Shown piece after piece: positions 27,689-36,916 of a DNA stretch of 63,002 nt. The DNA comes from Clostridiaceae bacterium (GTDB lineage: Bacteria > Bacillota > Clostridia > Acetivibrionales > DUMC01), in assembly GCA_012840075.1 (NCBI GenBank), contig DUMC01000110.1:1-63002 (forward strand), in the 5' to 3' direction. Position 1 is the first letter of the stretch. Each line of letters opens with the position of its first letter. The notes beneath the pieces were generated by a model. It searched no databases and had not been told where the DNA came from. It was given only the letters and a program-made list of their open reading frames with translations. The position numbers were made by a program, and so were the translations under genes.

Positions 27689-29110
27689 ATGAAGAGGCTA
27701 ACATGTAAAGAAATTTTGCAGGCTACTGGTGGAAAACTAGTATCCGGTTACCCGGAACAGGAAATTCTTGATATAAGTACGGATTCAAGAACAATTAAAG
27801 CCGGGAGTTTGTTTATTCCAATTAAAGGTGAGAGATTTGACGGGCATGATTTCATTAAAAATGCACTGGAGAAGGGGGCTGCCGGTACCTTAACCAATAA
27901 AGATTTGTGTGAAGTAGAATATGGAAAAGATGAGTATAAAGACAGGATAATGATAAAAGTAGATGACACTTTAAAAGCTCTCAGGGATATAGCTGCATAC
28001 TATAGAAAGAAATTTTCAATTCCTTTTATTGGGATAACCGGAAGTGTAGGAAAAACCAGTACCAAGGATATGATTGCTTCTGTATTGTCCCAGGAGTATA
28101 ATGTCTTGAAAACTCAAGGAAATTATAATAATGAAATCGGTGTTCCTTTAACGATTTTCAACCTGGATGATCATCACCAGGTTGGTGTTATAGAAATGGG
28201 AATGAGTAATTTTGGGGAAATAAGCAGGCTTACTTCCATTGTTCTGCCTAAGGTTGCCGTTATAACCAATATTGGCATTTCCCACATAGAAAAACTAGGA
28301 TCCAGACAGAATATTCTGAAAGCCAAAATGGAAATCTTTGAAGGATTATCCAGGGACGGCTTAATTGTTTTAAATGGAGATGATAATTTATTATACGGTC
28401 TTAAAGGATTTCTAAATTACAGAACTGTTTATTACGGAATGGATGAGGGATTGGATTACCAAGCATATAATATACAGAATGCAGGAGAAGGCGGTATTTA
28501 TTTTGATATAAATGTGAAAAATTCCGAATATAAGGTTCATGTGCCTCTTCCTGGTGTACATAATGTATATAATGCTCTGGCAGCCATAGCAGTGGGCTTG
28601 GAAATGGGTATTGAGATGGAAAACATTATAAAAGGAATTAATGAGTTTGTGCCGGAAAAAATGCGCTTAAATATAATAAAAGTCGGCAGTATAAAGGTAA
28701 TTAATGATGCTTACAATGCTAACCCCCAGTCAATGGAAGCAGCTCTTAGGGTATTAAAGGATATTGGTAATGCACAAAGACGTATTGCTGTATTAGGAGA
28801 CATACTTGAGTTAGGAGATTGGGCAAAAAAAGCTCATCTTGAAATAGGAAAACTTGCTTTTACTTTGGAAATAGATTACATTATAACCGTTGGCAATAAT
28901 GCTGCATATATTGCAGAAGGTGCAATACTTGCAGGAATTTCTCCTAAAAGGGTCAGACATTTTCCTGATAACCGCTCAGCTATAGAATTTCTGGAAACTT
29001 TCGTTAAGAAAGGTGATGCTATATTAATAAAAGGATCCAGGGGGATGAAGATGGAAGAAATAGCCGAACAAATGATAATAAGAGGTGAAACACTTGAGAG
29101 GACAATTTAA
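27689..29110 (+). CDS. murF: UDP-N-acetylmuramoyl-tripeptide-D-alanyl-D-alanine ligase MurF
   Basis: The 473-residue Mur ligase joins D-Ala-D-Ala to the UDP-MurNAc-tripeptide. GITGSVGKTSTKDM near 110 is the ATP loop; TQGNYNNEIGVPLT and GVIEMGMSNFGEI are MurF-specific blocks; NDAYNANPQSM near 340 and VLGDILELG follow. ATG 27689 is preceded by GGAGGAG. It overlaps mraY by 17 nt. Confidence 0.96.
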   Translation: MKRLTCKEILQATGGKLVSGYPEQEILDISTDSRTIKAGSLFIPIKGERFDGHDFIKNALEKGAAGTLTNKDLCEVEYGKDEYKDRIMIKVDDTLKALRDIAAYYRKKFSIPFIGITGSVGKTSTKDMIASVLSQEYNVLKTQGNYNNEIGVPLTIFNLDDHHQVGVIEMGMSNFGEISRLTSIVLPKVAVITNIGISHIEKLGSRQNILKAKMEIFEGLSRDGLIVLNGDDNLLYGLKGFLNYRTVYYGMDEGLDYQAYNIQNAGEGGIYFDINVKNSEYKVHVPLPGVHNVYNALAAIAVGLEMGIEMENIIKGINEFVPEKMRLNIIKVGSIKVINDAYNANPQSMEAALRVLKDIGNAQRRIAVLGDILELGDWAKKAHLEIGKLAFTLEIDYIITVGNNAAYIAEGAILAGISPKRVRHFPDNRSAIEFLETFVKKGDAILIKGSRGMKMEEIAEQMIIRGETLERTI

Positions 29111-30092
29111 TTTATCAATACAGGTAAGTGCATTTATTTTTACCTTTGTACTGGCGTTAATAGCAGGTCCGATATTAATACCGGTTTTGAGAAGACTGAA
29201 AGTCGGCCAAACAGTGAGAGATGACGGACCGGCTACTCACCTTAAGAAAAGCGGTACTCCTACTATGGGAGGGATTATATTTTTAATCCCTATAGCCATA
29301 GTTTGTGCATATTTTTCTATTAAGCAGTATTCTGAGATAATTCCGTTATTAATAACAACACTGGGGTTTGGAACTATTGGTTTTATTGATGATTTTATCA
29401 AGGTAGTATTAAGAAGGAAAGACGGACTCCTTTGGGATCAGAAAATGTTCGGACTGCTTATTGTTTCTGTGACATTTACTATATATGCAGTAAGAACGGG
29501 AATTCTGAATACTGAAATTATTGTTCCTTTTAAAGGGATGGATTATACTGTGTCTCTGCCCATGTGGTTTTTTGTTCCTTTTACTATTTTTGTTCTTCTT
29601 GCCACAACAAATGCAGTAAACCTTACGGATGGTGTTGATGGTTTAGCGGCAGGTATTACTTTAATTATCATGGTATTTTTTACTATAGTAGCAATGACAA
29701 GAAGTGAATGGGATTATTTGAAAATTTTTTCAGCTACAGTTGCAGGCGGATGCCTTGGATTTTTAGCTTTTAATATACACCCTGCAAAGGTCTTCATGGG
29801 AGATACGGGTTCTTTAGCCCTTGGAGGGGCAGTGAGTGCAATTTCCATACTAATGAAGATGCCCTGGATTATTTTAGTGGCAGGTTTTATTTTTGTTGTT
29901 GAAGTTTTATCGGATATTATTCAGGTGGCATACTATAAACGTACGAAGAAAAGAATTTTTAAAATGGCTCCAATACATCATCATTTTGAACTTTCCGGGT
30001 GGAAAGAAACAAAAGTGGTTTTTGTATTTTGGACTGTTACTGTTATATGTTGCATGATTGCTTTGTTAACCTTGAGACTGAAGTTCTTTTAA
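29094..30092 (+). CDS. mraY: Phospho-N-acetylmuramoyl-pentapeptide-transferase MraY
   Basis: This 332-residue polytopic enzyme makes lipid I from UDP-MurNAc-pentapeptide and undecaprenyl phosphate. Family blocks: GTPTMGG near 57, GFIDDFIKV near 95, NAVNLTDGVDGLA near 175, MGDTGSLALGG near 230 and the MAPIHHHFELSGW loop near 287. About ten membrane segments are evident. TTG 29094 lies 6 nt after AGAGGTG; GTG 29085 is within that site. It overlaps the end of murF. Confidence 0.95.
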   Translation: MRGQFNLSIQVSAFIFTFVLALIAGPILIPVLRRLKVGQTVRDDGPATHLKKSGTPTMGGIIFLIPIAIVCAYFSIKQYSEIIPLLITTLGFGTIGFIDDFIKVVLRRKDGLLWDQKMFGLLIVSVTFTIYAVRTGILNTEIIVPFKGMDYTVSLPMWFFVPFTIFVLLATTNAVNLTDGVDGLAAGITLIIMVFFTIVAMTRSEWDYLKIFSATVAGGCLGFLAFNIHPAKVFMGDTGSLALGGAVSAISILMKMPWIILVAGFIFVVEVLSDIIQVAYYKRTKKRIFKMAPIHHHFELSGWKETKVVFVFWTVTVICCMIALLTLRLKFF

Positions 30093-30143
30093 TTGAAGAA
30101 TTTTTAATATAGGGGAATTATAATAGCTGGGGGATTTATATAT

Positions 30144-31247
30144 ATGCAGAGAAGAAAACCTTTTGATTTCTGGTTGTTTATGACCGTACTTATTTTACTA
30201 TCCATCGGAATAATAACTGTTTTTAGCGCAAGTGCCCCTTTTTCACACAGCACATATCAGGACATTTATTATATATTAAAAAGGCAGTTAGCATATGCAG
30301 CGATAGGAATAGTTGCAATGCTAATTACCATGAATATTGATTACAGAATATTTTCAAAATTTGCAACATTATTTTTGATTGTCAGTATCTGCCTGTTAAT
30401 AGCTGTATTTATTCCGGGCATTGGAATAAATGAAAACGGGGCAACCAGATGGATTAGATATCCTATCAGATTCCAACCTTCCGAGGTCGCCAAGATTGCT
30501 ATTATAATTTATTTTTCGCATAGTTTATCGAAGCGGAAAACCCCTTTGAACTCATTTTTTAAAGATTTGCTGCCCTATCTTATCATCATGGGCATTTTTG
30601 CGGCATTGATGTTAAGGCAACCTCATTTAAGCGGTACCCTTATTCTATTGTCTTTGGCTACAATTATACTATTCTGTGCAGGTGCCAAAATTAAGCATTT
30701 TTTAGCCATGTTTATTCCTGCAGGAATAGCTTTTGCGGCGTTAATAACTTTTGTTCCTTACATGAGACGTAGGATTCTTTCTTTCAGGGATCCTTTCAGC
30801 GATATGCAGGGAGACGGTTACCAGGTAGTTCAATCTCTCTACGCCATAGGGTCAGGAGGGCTTTTTGGAAGAGGATTGGGAAAAAGTATGCAGAAATTTC
30901 TCTATCTTCCTTATCCACATAATGACTTTATCTTTTCTGTATTAGCTGAAGAGTTAGGATTTTTAGGTGTTTTAACTGTAATGCTGCTATTTGTTATTTT
31001 TACCTGGAGGGGAATTAAAATAGCAATGTGTGCTCCTGATACGTTTGGAAGCTTGGTAGCAGTAGGTATAACCTCATTAATAACCGTGCAGACCTTACTC
31101 AATATAGCCGTTGTTACAGCCGCTATGCCTCCTACAGGTGTATCTCTCCCGCTTTTTAGCTACGGAGGCACATCTTTAATATTAACGATGGCTTCTATCG
31201 GGATTCTTCTAAATATCTCCAGGTACGCGAATTATTCCAGGATATAA
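30144..31247 (+). CDS. spoVE: SEDS peptidoglycan glycosyltransferase, FtsW/SpoVE family
   Basis: The 367-residue membrane protein has about ten hydrophobic segments and the SEDS hallmarks: NGATRWIRYPIRFQPSEVAK near 93-112, GDGYQVVQSLYAIGSGGLFGRGLGKS near 225-250, PHNDFIFSVLAEELGF near 258-273 and PPTGVSLPLFSYGGTS near 327-342. SEDS proteins polymerise glycan strands together with class B PBPs, here presumably the SpoVD-type protein. As the only SEDS gene in the cluster it could equally be called ftsW. No murD lies between it and mraY, where Bacillus has it. Confidence 0.93.
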   Translation: MQRRKPFDFWLFMTVLILLSIGIITVFSASAPFSHSTYQDIYYILKRQLAYAAIGIVAMLITMNIDYRIFSKFATLFLIVSICLLIAVFIPGIGINENGATRWIRYPIRFQPSEVAKIAIIIYFSHSLSKRKTPLNSFFKDLLPYLIIMGIFAALMLRQPHLSGTLILLSLATIILFCAGAKIKHFLAMFIPAGIAFAALITFVPYMRRRILSFRDPFSDMQGDGYQVVQSLYAIGSGGLFGRGLGKSMQKFLYLPYPHNDFIFSVLAEELGFLGVLTVMLLFVIFTWRGIKIAMCAPDTFGSLVAVGITSLITVQTLLNIAVVTAAMPPTGVSLPLFSYGGTSLILTMASIGILLNISRYANYSRI

Positions 31248-31446
31248 AGGGGATACTCCACATTACATGGATTACATGGGGACATTCCTACATTACAAGG
31301 GGACACCCCTCAACGTGAAAGGAATACCTCTCACTCTAGAAAGGAGTGTCCCCTTGCAATAACTCAGAGAAGTGTGTCCCCTCAATCAAAAGGGGACATT
31401 TCTCACTCGAGAGAAATGCCCATAATTAAGAGAGGTGTGTCCCCTT
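31248..31446. repeat. Array of REP-like palindromes (includes copy 2 at 31285-31353)
   Basis: Between spoVE and murG several GGGGACA units occur in both orientations. The segment 31285-31353 is a near copy of 26045-26113. A second hairpin near 31390-31422 (GGGGACATTTCTC with GAGAAATGCCC) follows, with further GTGTCCCC half-units near 31373 and 31437. The region is GC-richer than its surroundings. Such palindromes resemble REP sequences mobilised by IS200/IS605-type (RAYT) proteins; no such gene is in the window. Confidence 0.8.
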
Positions 31447-31471
31447 ACCTTAACTACAGGAGGCGAACAAC

Positions 31472-32566
31472 TTGAAAGTAATAATAGCAGGCGGGGGAAC
31501 AGCAGGACATATAAATCCCGGTCTTGCAATTGCAAATGAAATAAAAGCCAGAAAACCTGATTCTGAAATTATATTTATCGGTACCAAGAAAGGTCTTGAA
31601 ACTAATCTTGTTCCCAGGGAAGGTTATAAGCTGGAGCTTATAAAAGTTATGGGCTTTAGGAGAAAAATTAGTTTCGATAACATTAAAGCCATAATGGAGT
31701 TAATGCAGAGTTTTAATCAGGTGAGAAAGATAATAAAAGAATTTAAGCCTGATATTGTTATAGGAACGGGAGGGTATGTTTGCGGACCTGTTCTTTTAGT
31801 TGCTTCATTGATGAAAATCCCGACTTTGATTCATGAACAAAATGTATTCCCGGGACTTACAAATAGGATTTTATCCAGATTTGTGGACATAGTTGCCGTC
31901 AATTTCAAGGAAACGGAGAAGTATTTAAAACATGCAAAAAGAATTGTCCATACGGGAAACCCTATAAGAAAGGAGTTTTTAAACAGCATAAAAGATAAAA
32001 GTGCTGCAACGGACGGAAAAAAAACAAGACCCCTTGTCGTAATTTTCGGCGGAAGCAGGGGAGCGGAGAACATTAATAAATCTGTAGCAGAACTCATTTT
32101 GAACTACGGAAATCAATGTAAGTTTGATATCATATTTGCAACCGGTACGGCTCATTATGAGGAAATAACAAAAAGGCTGGGAAATAAAATACCGGAAAAT
32201 ATACAAGTTGTTCCGTATATATATAATATGGCGAAAATTATGGCATCTGCTGACTTGGCAGTTTGTAGAGCAGGAGCTATAACTTTAAGTGAATTAACAG
32301 TCATGGGTGTTCCGTCCATATTAATACCTTCTCCATATGTTGCGGACAACCATCAAGAATATAACGCAAGAACACTGGAAAAGAAAGGTGCTTGTGTTGT
32401 TATCCTTGAAAAAGATTTAAACGGAAAAATATTATATGAGCAAATAAGAGATTTGTTAACAAATAGGGCACAATTAAATAAAATGAAGGCAAATGCAAAA
32501 AGAATGGGAATAATAAATGCAGGAGAAAAAATCTGGGAGTTGATATTAGAAAGGATCAGAATTTAA
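31472..32566 (+). CDS. murG: UDP-GlcNAc:lipid I N-acetylglucosaminyltransferase MurG
   Basis: The 364-residue glycosyltransferase makes lipid II at the inner membrane face. GGGTAGHINPGLAIA near 7-21, GTGGYVCGPVLLVA near 100, HEQNVFPG near 123, FGGSRGAENIN near 195 and the UDP-binding RAGAITLSEL near 268 plus PSPYVADNHQEYNA near 290 are all present. TTG 31472 is preceded by AGGAGG at an 8-nt spacing. Confidence 0.96.
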   Translation: MKVIIAGGGTAGHINPGLAIANEIKARKPDSEIIFIGTKKGLETNLVPREGYKLELIKVMGFRRKISFDNIKAIMELMQSFNQVRKIIKEFKPDIVIGTGGYVCGPVLLVASLMKIPTLIHEQNVFPGLTNRILSRFVDIVAVNFKETEKYLKHAKRIVHTGNPIRKEFLNSIKDKSAATDGKKTRPLVVIFGGSRGAENINKSVAELILNYGNQCKFDIIFATGTAHYEEITKRLGNKIPENIQVVPYIYNMAKIMASADLAVCRAGAITLSELTVMGVPSILIPSPYVADNHQEYNARTLEKKGACVVILEKDLNGKILYEQIRDLLTNRAQLNKMKANAKRMGIINAGEKIWELILERIRI

Positions 32567-32572
32567 ATAATC

Positions 32573-32727
32573 TACTTAAAAGGTAGAAGAGGTTAAGCTT
32601 GCTCTCATGGTACACCTTAACTCAATAATTCGAGCCTGACCTCACAATAATACCTGCCCCCATGGTATCCATGGTAACGCTTGACCCCGTGGTAACACTT
32701 TTCGCTGCATTGCATAATATGGTAATG
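32573..32727. repeat. GC-richer repeat-like intergenic segment
   Basis: The murG-murA gap contains repeated CATGGTA and GTGGTAAC words and short palindromes (near 32605, 32665-32680 and 32690-32700). It has no ORF, and its base composition is unlike the neighbouring gaps. It looks like a second family of small dispersed palindromes, but only this copy is in the window. Confidence 0.4.
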
Positions 32728-32743
32728 TGTGCGAGGTGTTATT

Positions 32744-34003
32744 ATGAGTAAAATGGTAATACACGGTGGTCAAAAGTTAAAAGGAGAGGTACAGGTTGAA
32801 GGTTCCAAAAATGCTGTTTTGCCTATTTTGACAGCAACATTATTAAATAGTGGTATAAGTGTTATTAAAAATTGTCCAAGGTTAAGAGATGTGGATGTAA
32901 CATTAAAAATACTAACGAAGCTTGGATGCAAAGTAAAATTTGAAGGGGATACGGTGATAATAGATTCTTCCACTATTAATAGCACTGATATACCTGTAGA
33001 TCTGGCAACTGAAATGAGATCTTCCATAATTTTTGTCGGCCCGATGTTATCAAGGTGCAAGAAAGTTAAGATTAGTTTTCCGGGTGGATGTGAAATCGGA
33101 CCAAGACCCATAGATTTGCATATTAAAGCTTTAAGAAGCATGGGTGCTAAAATACTTGATATACAGGGTGGAATTATTTACTTTAATGCCGATAGATTAG
33201 TTGGGACGGATATACATTTAAGCTACCCAAGCGTAGGAGCAACGGAAAACGCTATGCTAGCTTCGGTTTTTGCAGAAGGAGAAACATATATACATAATGC
33301 TGCAAAAGAACCGGAGATTATTGATTTGCAAAACTTTTTAAGAGCAATGGGAGCAAAGGTTACGGGAGCAGGTACAGGAGTGATTCATGTCGAGGGAGTA
33401 GGAAGAAAGCTAAACGATGTGGAATATACCATTATGCCGGACCGGATAGTCGCTGGAACATATATGATAGCAACTGCAATGACAGGTGGGGAAACAGTAA
33501 TAAAAAATATCATACCTGAGTATATAAGTTCAATAACTTCAATTCTTATTGAAGCAGGGTCTGACATTAGTATTAGCAGAAATGAATTGAAAATTTCCGG
33601 TCCTAAAAGAAACAAAGCAATAGACATCGTCAGGACATTACCATACCCGGGATTTCCAACAGACATGCAAGCTCCGCTTGTTTCATTGTTAAGTATTGCT
33701 GACGGTACCAGTATTGTTATTGAAACGGTATTTGAAAACAGGTTTAAGCATGTAGACGAACTTATGAAGATGGGAGCTAATATAACTGTTGAAGGAAGAA
33801 TTGCAGTAATTAGAGGAGTTAATAAACTTCATGGTGCAACCATATATGCCAGAGATTTGCGAGGGGCAGCTTCATTAGTACTTGCAGGACTGGTTGCTGA
33901 AGGAGAAACAATTGTAGAGAATATTTATCATCTTGACAGAGGATATGAAAGAATGGATGCTAAACTGACACAGTTAGGTGCAATGATACAAAGAAAAGAT
34001 TAG
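32744..34003 (+). CDS. murA: UDP-N-acetylglucosamine 1-carboxyvinyltransferase MurA
   Basis: The 419-residue enzyme catalyses the first committed step of peptidoglycan synthesis. The start MSKMVIHGG and EGSKNAVLP near 20 are typical. The loop with the catalytic cysteine is FPGGCEIGPRP near 113-123, so the fosfomycin target Cys is retained. PDRIVAGTY near 230 and FPTDMQAPL near 304 match family blocks. ATG 32744 has GAGGTG 5 nt upstream; an upstream GTG at 32729 is rejected. The gene occupies the place where Bacillus has murB. Confidence 0.95.
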   Translation: MSKMVIHGGQKLKGEVQVEGSKNAVLPILTATLLNSGISVIKNCPRLRDVDVTLKILTKLGCKVKFEGDTVIIDSSTINSTDIPVDLATEMRSSIIFVGPMLSRCKKVKISFPGGCEIGPRPIDLHIKALRSMGAKILDIQGGIIYFNADRLVGTDIHLSYPSVGATENAMLASVFAEGETYIHNAAKEPEIIDLQNFLRAMGAKVTGAGTGVIHVEGVGRKLNDVEYTIMPDRIVAGTYMIATAMTGGETVIKNIIPEYISSITSILIEAGSDISISRNELKISGPKRNKAIDIVRTLPYPGFPTDMQAPLVSLLSIADGTSIVIETVFENRFKHVDELMKMGANITVEGRIAVIRGVNKLHGATIYARDLRGAASLVLAGLVAEGETIVENIYHLDRGYERMDAKLTQLGAMIQRKD

Positions 34004-34053
34004 GACTAAAAATATTAGGAAATAAATATTAGGGTAAAAATAGGGATAAAAAT

Positions 34054-34875
34054 ATGCAAAGGAAGAAAAGTGCAGCTTTAGATACATCGGATAATAAAAC
34101 AAAGAGAAACAGGATAAAAATTGAAATTATATTTGTGTTATTGTTATTTGTCATCGTTCTTTTTATGTTTATAATGTCACCGATATTTAATATTTCAGAT
34201 ATAATTGTAGATGGCAGCAGTCATTATACTGCGCAGGAAATAATAAATGCTTCAGGGATTTCAATAGGAGAAAACGGCTTTAAAAACATCGGTGGCAATT
34301 ATAAACATTACATTTTATTTAGGTATGGACAAGCTGAGAAAAATATAATATCATCACTGCCTTATGTAAAAGATGTGGTAGTAAAGTATATAATTCCTAA
34401 TAAAGTAATAATAAATATAGAAGAAAGAGAACCGGTAGTATTAATACCTTACTTAGGTACATACCTGCTGACAGACAGACATGGCTATGTGGTTGAAACC
34501 GTCAGCAATCCTGAGGAGTATAATTTCCCTAAAATAAAAGGTTTGAAATTTTCAGGTTATGAAATAGGGCAACCGCTGGAAATCGTGAATGAAAAAAACT
34601 TTGAAGACCTAATATTATTAATTGATACATTGACTAATGAAGATAAAAGTGATAACTTTAAAATTACAGAATTAATTAATAGCATAGATATAAGTGACAA
34701 AAATAACATACACTTAACAATAGATTACAGGTTAGCGGTAAATTTTGGGAGCATTGAACAGATAGATTATAAAATAAAATCCTTAAAACAAATATTTAAT
34801 AAAGGTATCGGAAAAGATGAGAAAGGATTTTTAGATTTTGCAACGGGACCTTATCCGGTGTTTATACCAAACTAA
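34054..34875 (+). CDS. divIB: Cell division protein DivIB/FtsQ
   Basis: The 273-residue bitopic protein has a basic N-terminus, one transmembrane segment (about 25-46), and a POTRA domain beginning FNISDIIVDGSSHYTAQEI near 48-66 with the later YVKDVVVKYIIPNKVIINIEEREPV block, both standard for FtsQ/DivIB. It forms a divisome subcomplex with FtsL. It lies between murA and sbp, as in other Firmicutes. Confidence 0.92.
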   Translation: MQRKKSAALDTSDNKTKRNRIKIEIIFVLLLFVIVLFMFIMSPIFNISDIIVDGSSHYTAQEIINASGISIGENGFKNIGGNYKHYILFRYGQAEKNIISSLPYVKDVVVKYIIPNKVIINIEEREPVVLIPYLGTYLLTDRHGYVVETVSNPEEYNFPKIKGLKFSGYEIGQPLEIVNEKNFEDLILLIDTLTNEDKSDNFKITELINSIDISDKNNIHLTIDYRLAVNFGSIEQIDYKIKSLKQIFNKGIGKDEKGFLDFATGPYPVFIPN

Positions 34876-34913
34876 GCCGTGGGTTTATTTATTTTTAAGG
34901 AGGCTTTTTTCAT

Positions 34914-35264
34914 ATGATCCCGATTATAGGGTTGATTTTAGGATTAATAATAGGAATTTTCGTTCCTTATAATATACCGCAGCAATATTCCAATTACGCA
35001 GCAGTGGCAATATTAGCTGCACTAGATAGTGTTTTCGGCGGAGTAGTTGCTTCAATGCAGGGAAATTTTGATATGAAAATTTTCCTGTCCGGCTTTTTCG
35101 GAAATGCCCTTTTGGCTGCAGGTCTGGCTTACATAGGTGACCAATTGGGAATACAAATTTATCTAGCTGCTATTTTTGCTTTTGGTAACAGGTTATTTTT
35201 AAATTTTGGTGTCATTAGGAGGTATGTGTTGAATAAAATTACGAAAAAAGATAAAATAAACTAG
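34914..35264 (+). CDS. sbp: Small basic membrane protein Sbp (DUF1290)
   Basis: The 116-residue protein has three hydrophobic segments and the DUF1290 blocks LILGLIIGIFVPYNIPQQY, AILAALDSVFGG and FGNALLAAGLAYIGDQLG. It is regularly found between divIB and ftsA in Firmicutes; its function is not established. AAGGAGG lies 9 nt before ATG 34914. Confidence 0.93.
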   Translation: MIPIIGLILGLIIGIFVPYNIPQQYSNYAAVAILAALDSVFGGVVASMQGNFDMKIFLSGFFGNALLAAGLAYIGDQLGIQIYLAAIFAFGNRLFLNFGVIRRYVLNKITKKDKIN

Positions 35265-35420
35265 TAAAAGACATTGTTGTTAAACATAAGACAAATTTTA
35301 ACAGTCAAAACACTATAAGTAAAACACTATAAAAAACATTAAATATACGATAATTTTTTTAGAATATGCGATAATTTTTTAGGGAAAAACTGTAGCTTAA
35401 TTTTCATGAGGGGGAAAAAT

Positions 35421-36665
35421 GTGAAGGATGTAATTGTTAGTATAGATATTGGTACTACAAAAGTTTGTACCATAATCGGCATGGTTAATAAAATAGGTCA
35501 ATTAGAAATATATGGTAAGGGATATGTACCTTGCAACAGTGTAAAAAAGGGAGTAATAGTTGATATTGAGGCTACTTCTGAAGCGATAAAGCTTTCGGTT
35601 GAAAAGGCAGAGGAAGAAGCCGGTTTTAAGGTAGGATCTGCGTATGTAAATATCTACGGCCTCCATACTACCATACTAAATGAAAAATTGGGAATTGAGC
35701 TTTCTGATGAAGGTAGTAAGACTATTTCTACAGATGATCTTGATAGGTTATACGATAAATTTGAAAGAATACCTGTTCCCTCAGGAAGCCAAATTATTGA
35801 CATAATACCCAGAGAATTTGTTATAGACGGATATGATAGTATAAAAGATCCAATTGGAATGTCAGGTTCTTATTTGGAAATGGATGCGGATATTATAGCG
35901 GGAAAGTACATATCGGTACAAAACATTATCAAAAGTGTAGAGAGAGCCGGCTTGGAAGTAGACGGTATTATAATGGGAACTTATGCATTGTCTGAATTAG
36001 CTTTGACACCTGAAGAAATGGAGCAGGGTGTATTACTGATTGATGTAGGAGGCGGCATAACGGATATATCAGCTTATAAGAACGGTATAATTCAGATGTA
36101 TGATTCTTTGCCGGTGGGAGGCGAACATATAACAAATGATATTTCAATAGGATTGAATATTTCCACAATGGAAGCGGAGAAGATAAAGAAGCAATATGAA
36201 CTAGCTTTGACAGATTTAATAAAGAATGACCAGGAAATTTCCATATATGATGTTAAGGAACAAACATACAAATCTGTTAGAATTTCACAAGTAATTGAAA
36301 TAATAGAAGCAAGAACAACGGAAATATTGTCACTGAGTAAAAGTATAGTTGAAAAGTATATGGAGCCGGAGGATTTAGCTTCAGGTATTGTTTTGACTGG
36401 TGGAGGTATTTCTTACCTTAACGGATGTAAACAAATTGCAAATGAGGTATTTGGTTTACCGGTAAGAGTGGCTGCATATAGAAGCAGTGAAGGTTTGTTA
36501 AAGGCAGAATATGCAACGGCTGCCGGTATTATAAAATATGTTAATTCAAAGAACAAAAGGAACAGTATAGCATTTAGCAGTCCTGAGAAAGATACAGTTG
36601 TAAAAGTAAAAAAGGAAGGGTTTTTGGAAAAGTTCATTGGAATTATAAGAAGAATTTTTTTCTAG
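35421..36665 (+). CDS. ftsA: Cell division protein FtsA
   Basis: This 414-residue actin-family protein tethers FtsZ to the membrane. VSIDIGTTKVCTIIG near 6-20 (phosphate 1), the SHS2/1C domain with IDIIPREFVIDG near 125, LIDVGGGITDI near 203 (phosphate 2) and VLTGGGISYLNG near 324 (adenosine) are present. The C-terminal helix FLEKFIGIIRRIFF is amphipathic, as needed for membrane attachment. GTG 35421 has GAGGGGG 6 nt upstream; an in-frame ATG at 35406 lies upstream of that site. Confidence 0.95.
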   Translation: MKDVIVSIDIGTTKVCTIIGMVNKIGQLEIYGKGYVPCNSVKKGVIVDIEATSEAIKLSVEKAEEEAGFKVGSAYVNIYGLHTTILNEKLGIELSDEGSKTISTDDLDRLYDKFERIPVPSGSQIIDIIPREFVIDGYDSIKDPIGMSGSYLEMDADIIAGKYISVQNIIKSVERAGLEVDGIIMGTYALSELALTPEEMEQGVLLIDVGGGITDISAYKNGIIQMYDSLPVGGEHITNDISIGLNISTMEAEKIKKQYELALTDLIKNDQEISIYDVKEQTYKSVRISQVIEIIEARTTEILSLSKSIVEKYMEPEDLASGIVLTGGGISYLNGCKQIANEVFGLPVRVAAYRSSEGLLKAEYATAAGIIKYVNSKNKRNSIAFSSPEKDTVVKVKKEGFLEKFIGIIRRIFF

Positions 36666-36916
36666 ATTTTACAAAACACACAAATATGATAAATTATCGT
36701 AATAAATAAATATAGCAATTAGTAAATACACTATTGCACTAGTTTGGATAATAATATATTATTTATTTATAAGGTTATTTATTTACAGTAACATAAAAAA
36801 ATGTAAAAGTCTTGTCTTATTTTTTAAACCGGTATTTGTGAATTTTGTATGCTTGGAATGACATAATGATATTTATTTAACTTAATACGAAAGAAAAGTG
36901 TAAGGGGGAAGTTTAA
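36666..36916. other. ftsA-ftsZ intergenic gap
   Basis: About 250 nt of AT-rich DNA. It probably contains a separate ftsZ promoter, but I cannot pick one with confidence. GGGGGA near 36904 is the ftsZ ribosome site. Confidence 0.35.

Noticed and set aside
26024-31446. CRISPR array
   Set aside because: The repeated units are two distant palindromic copies and irregular half-units without regular spacers, and no cas gene is present.
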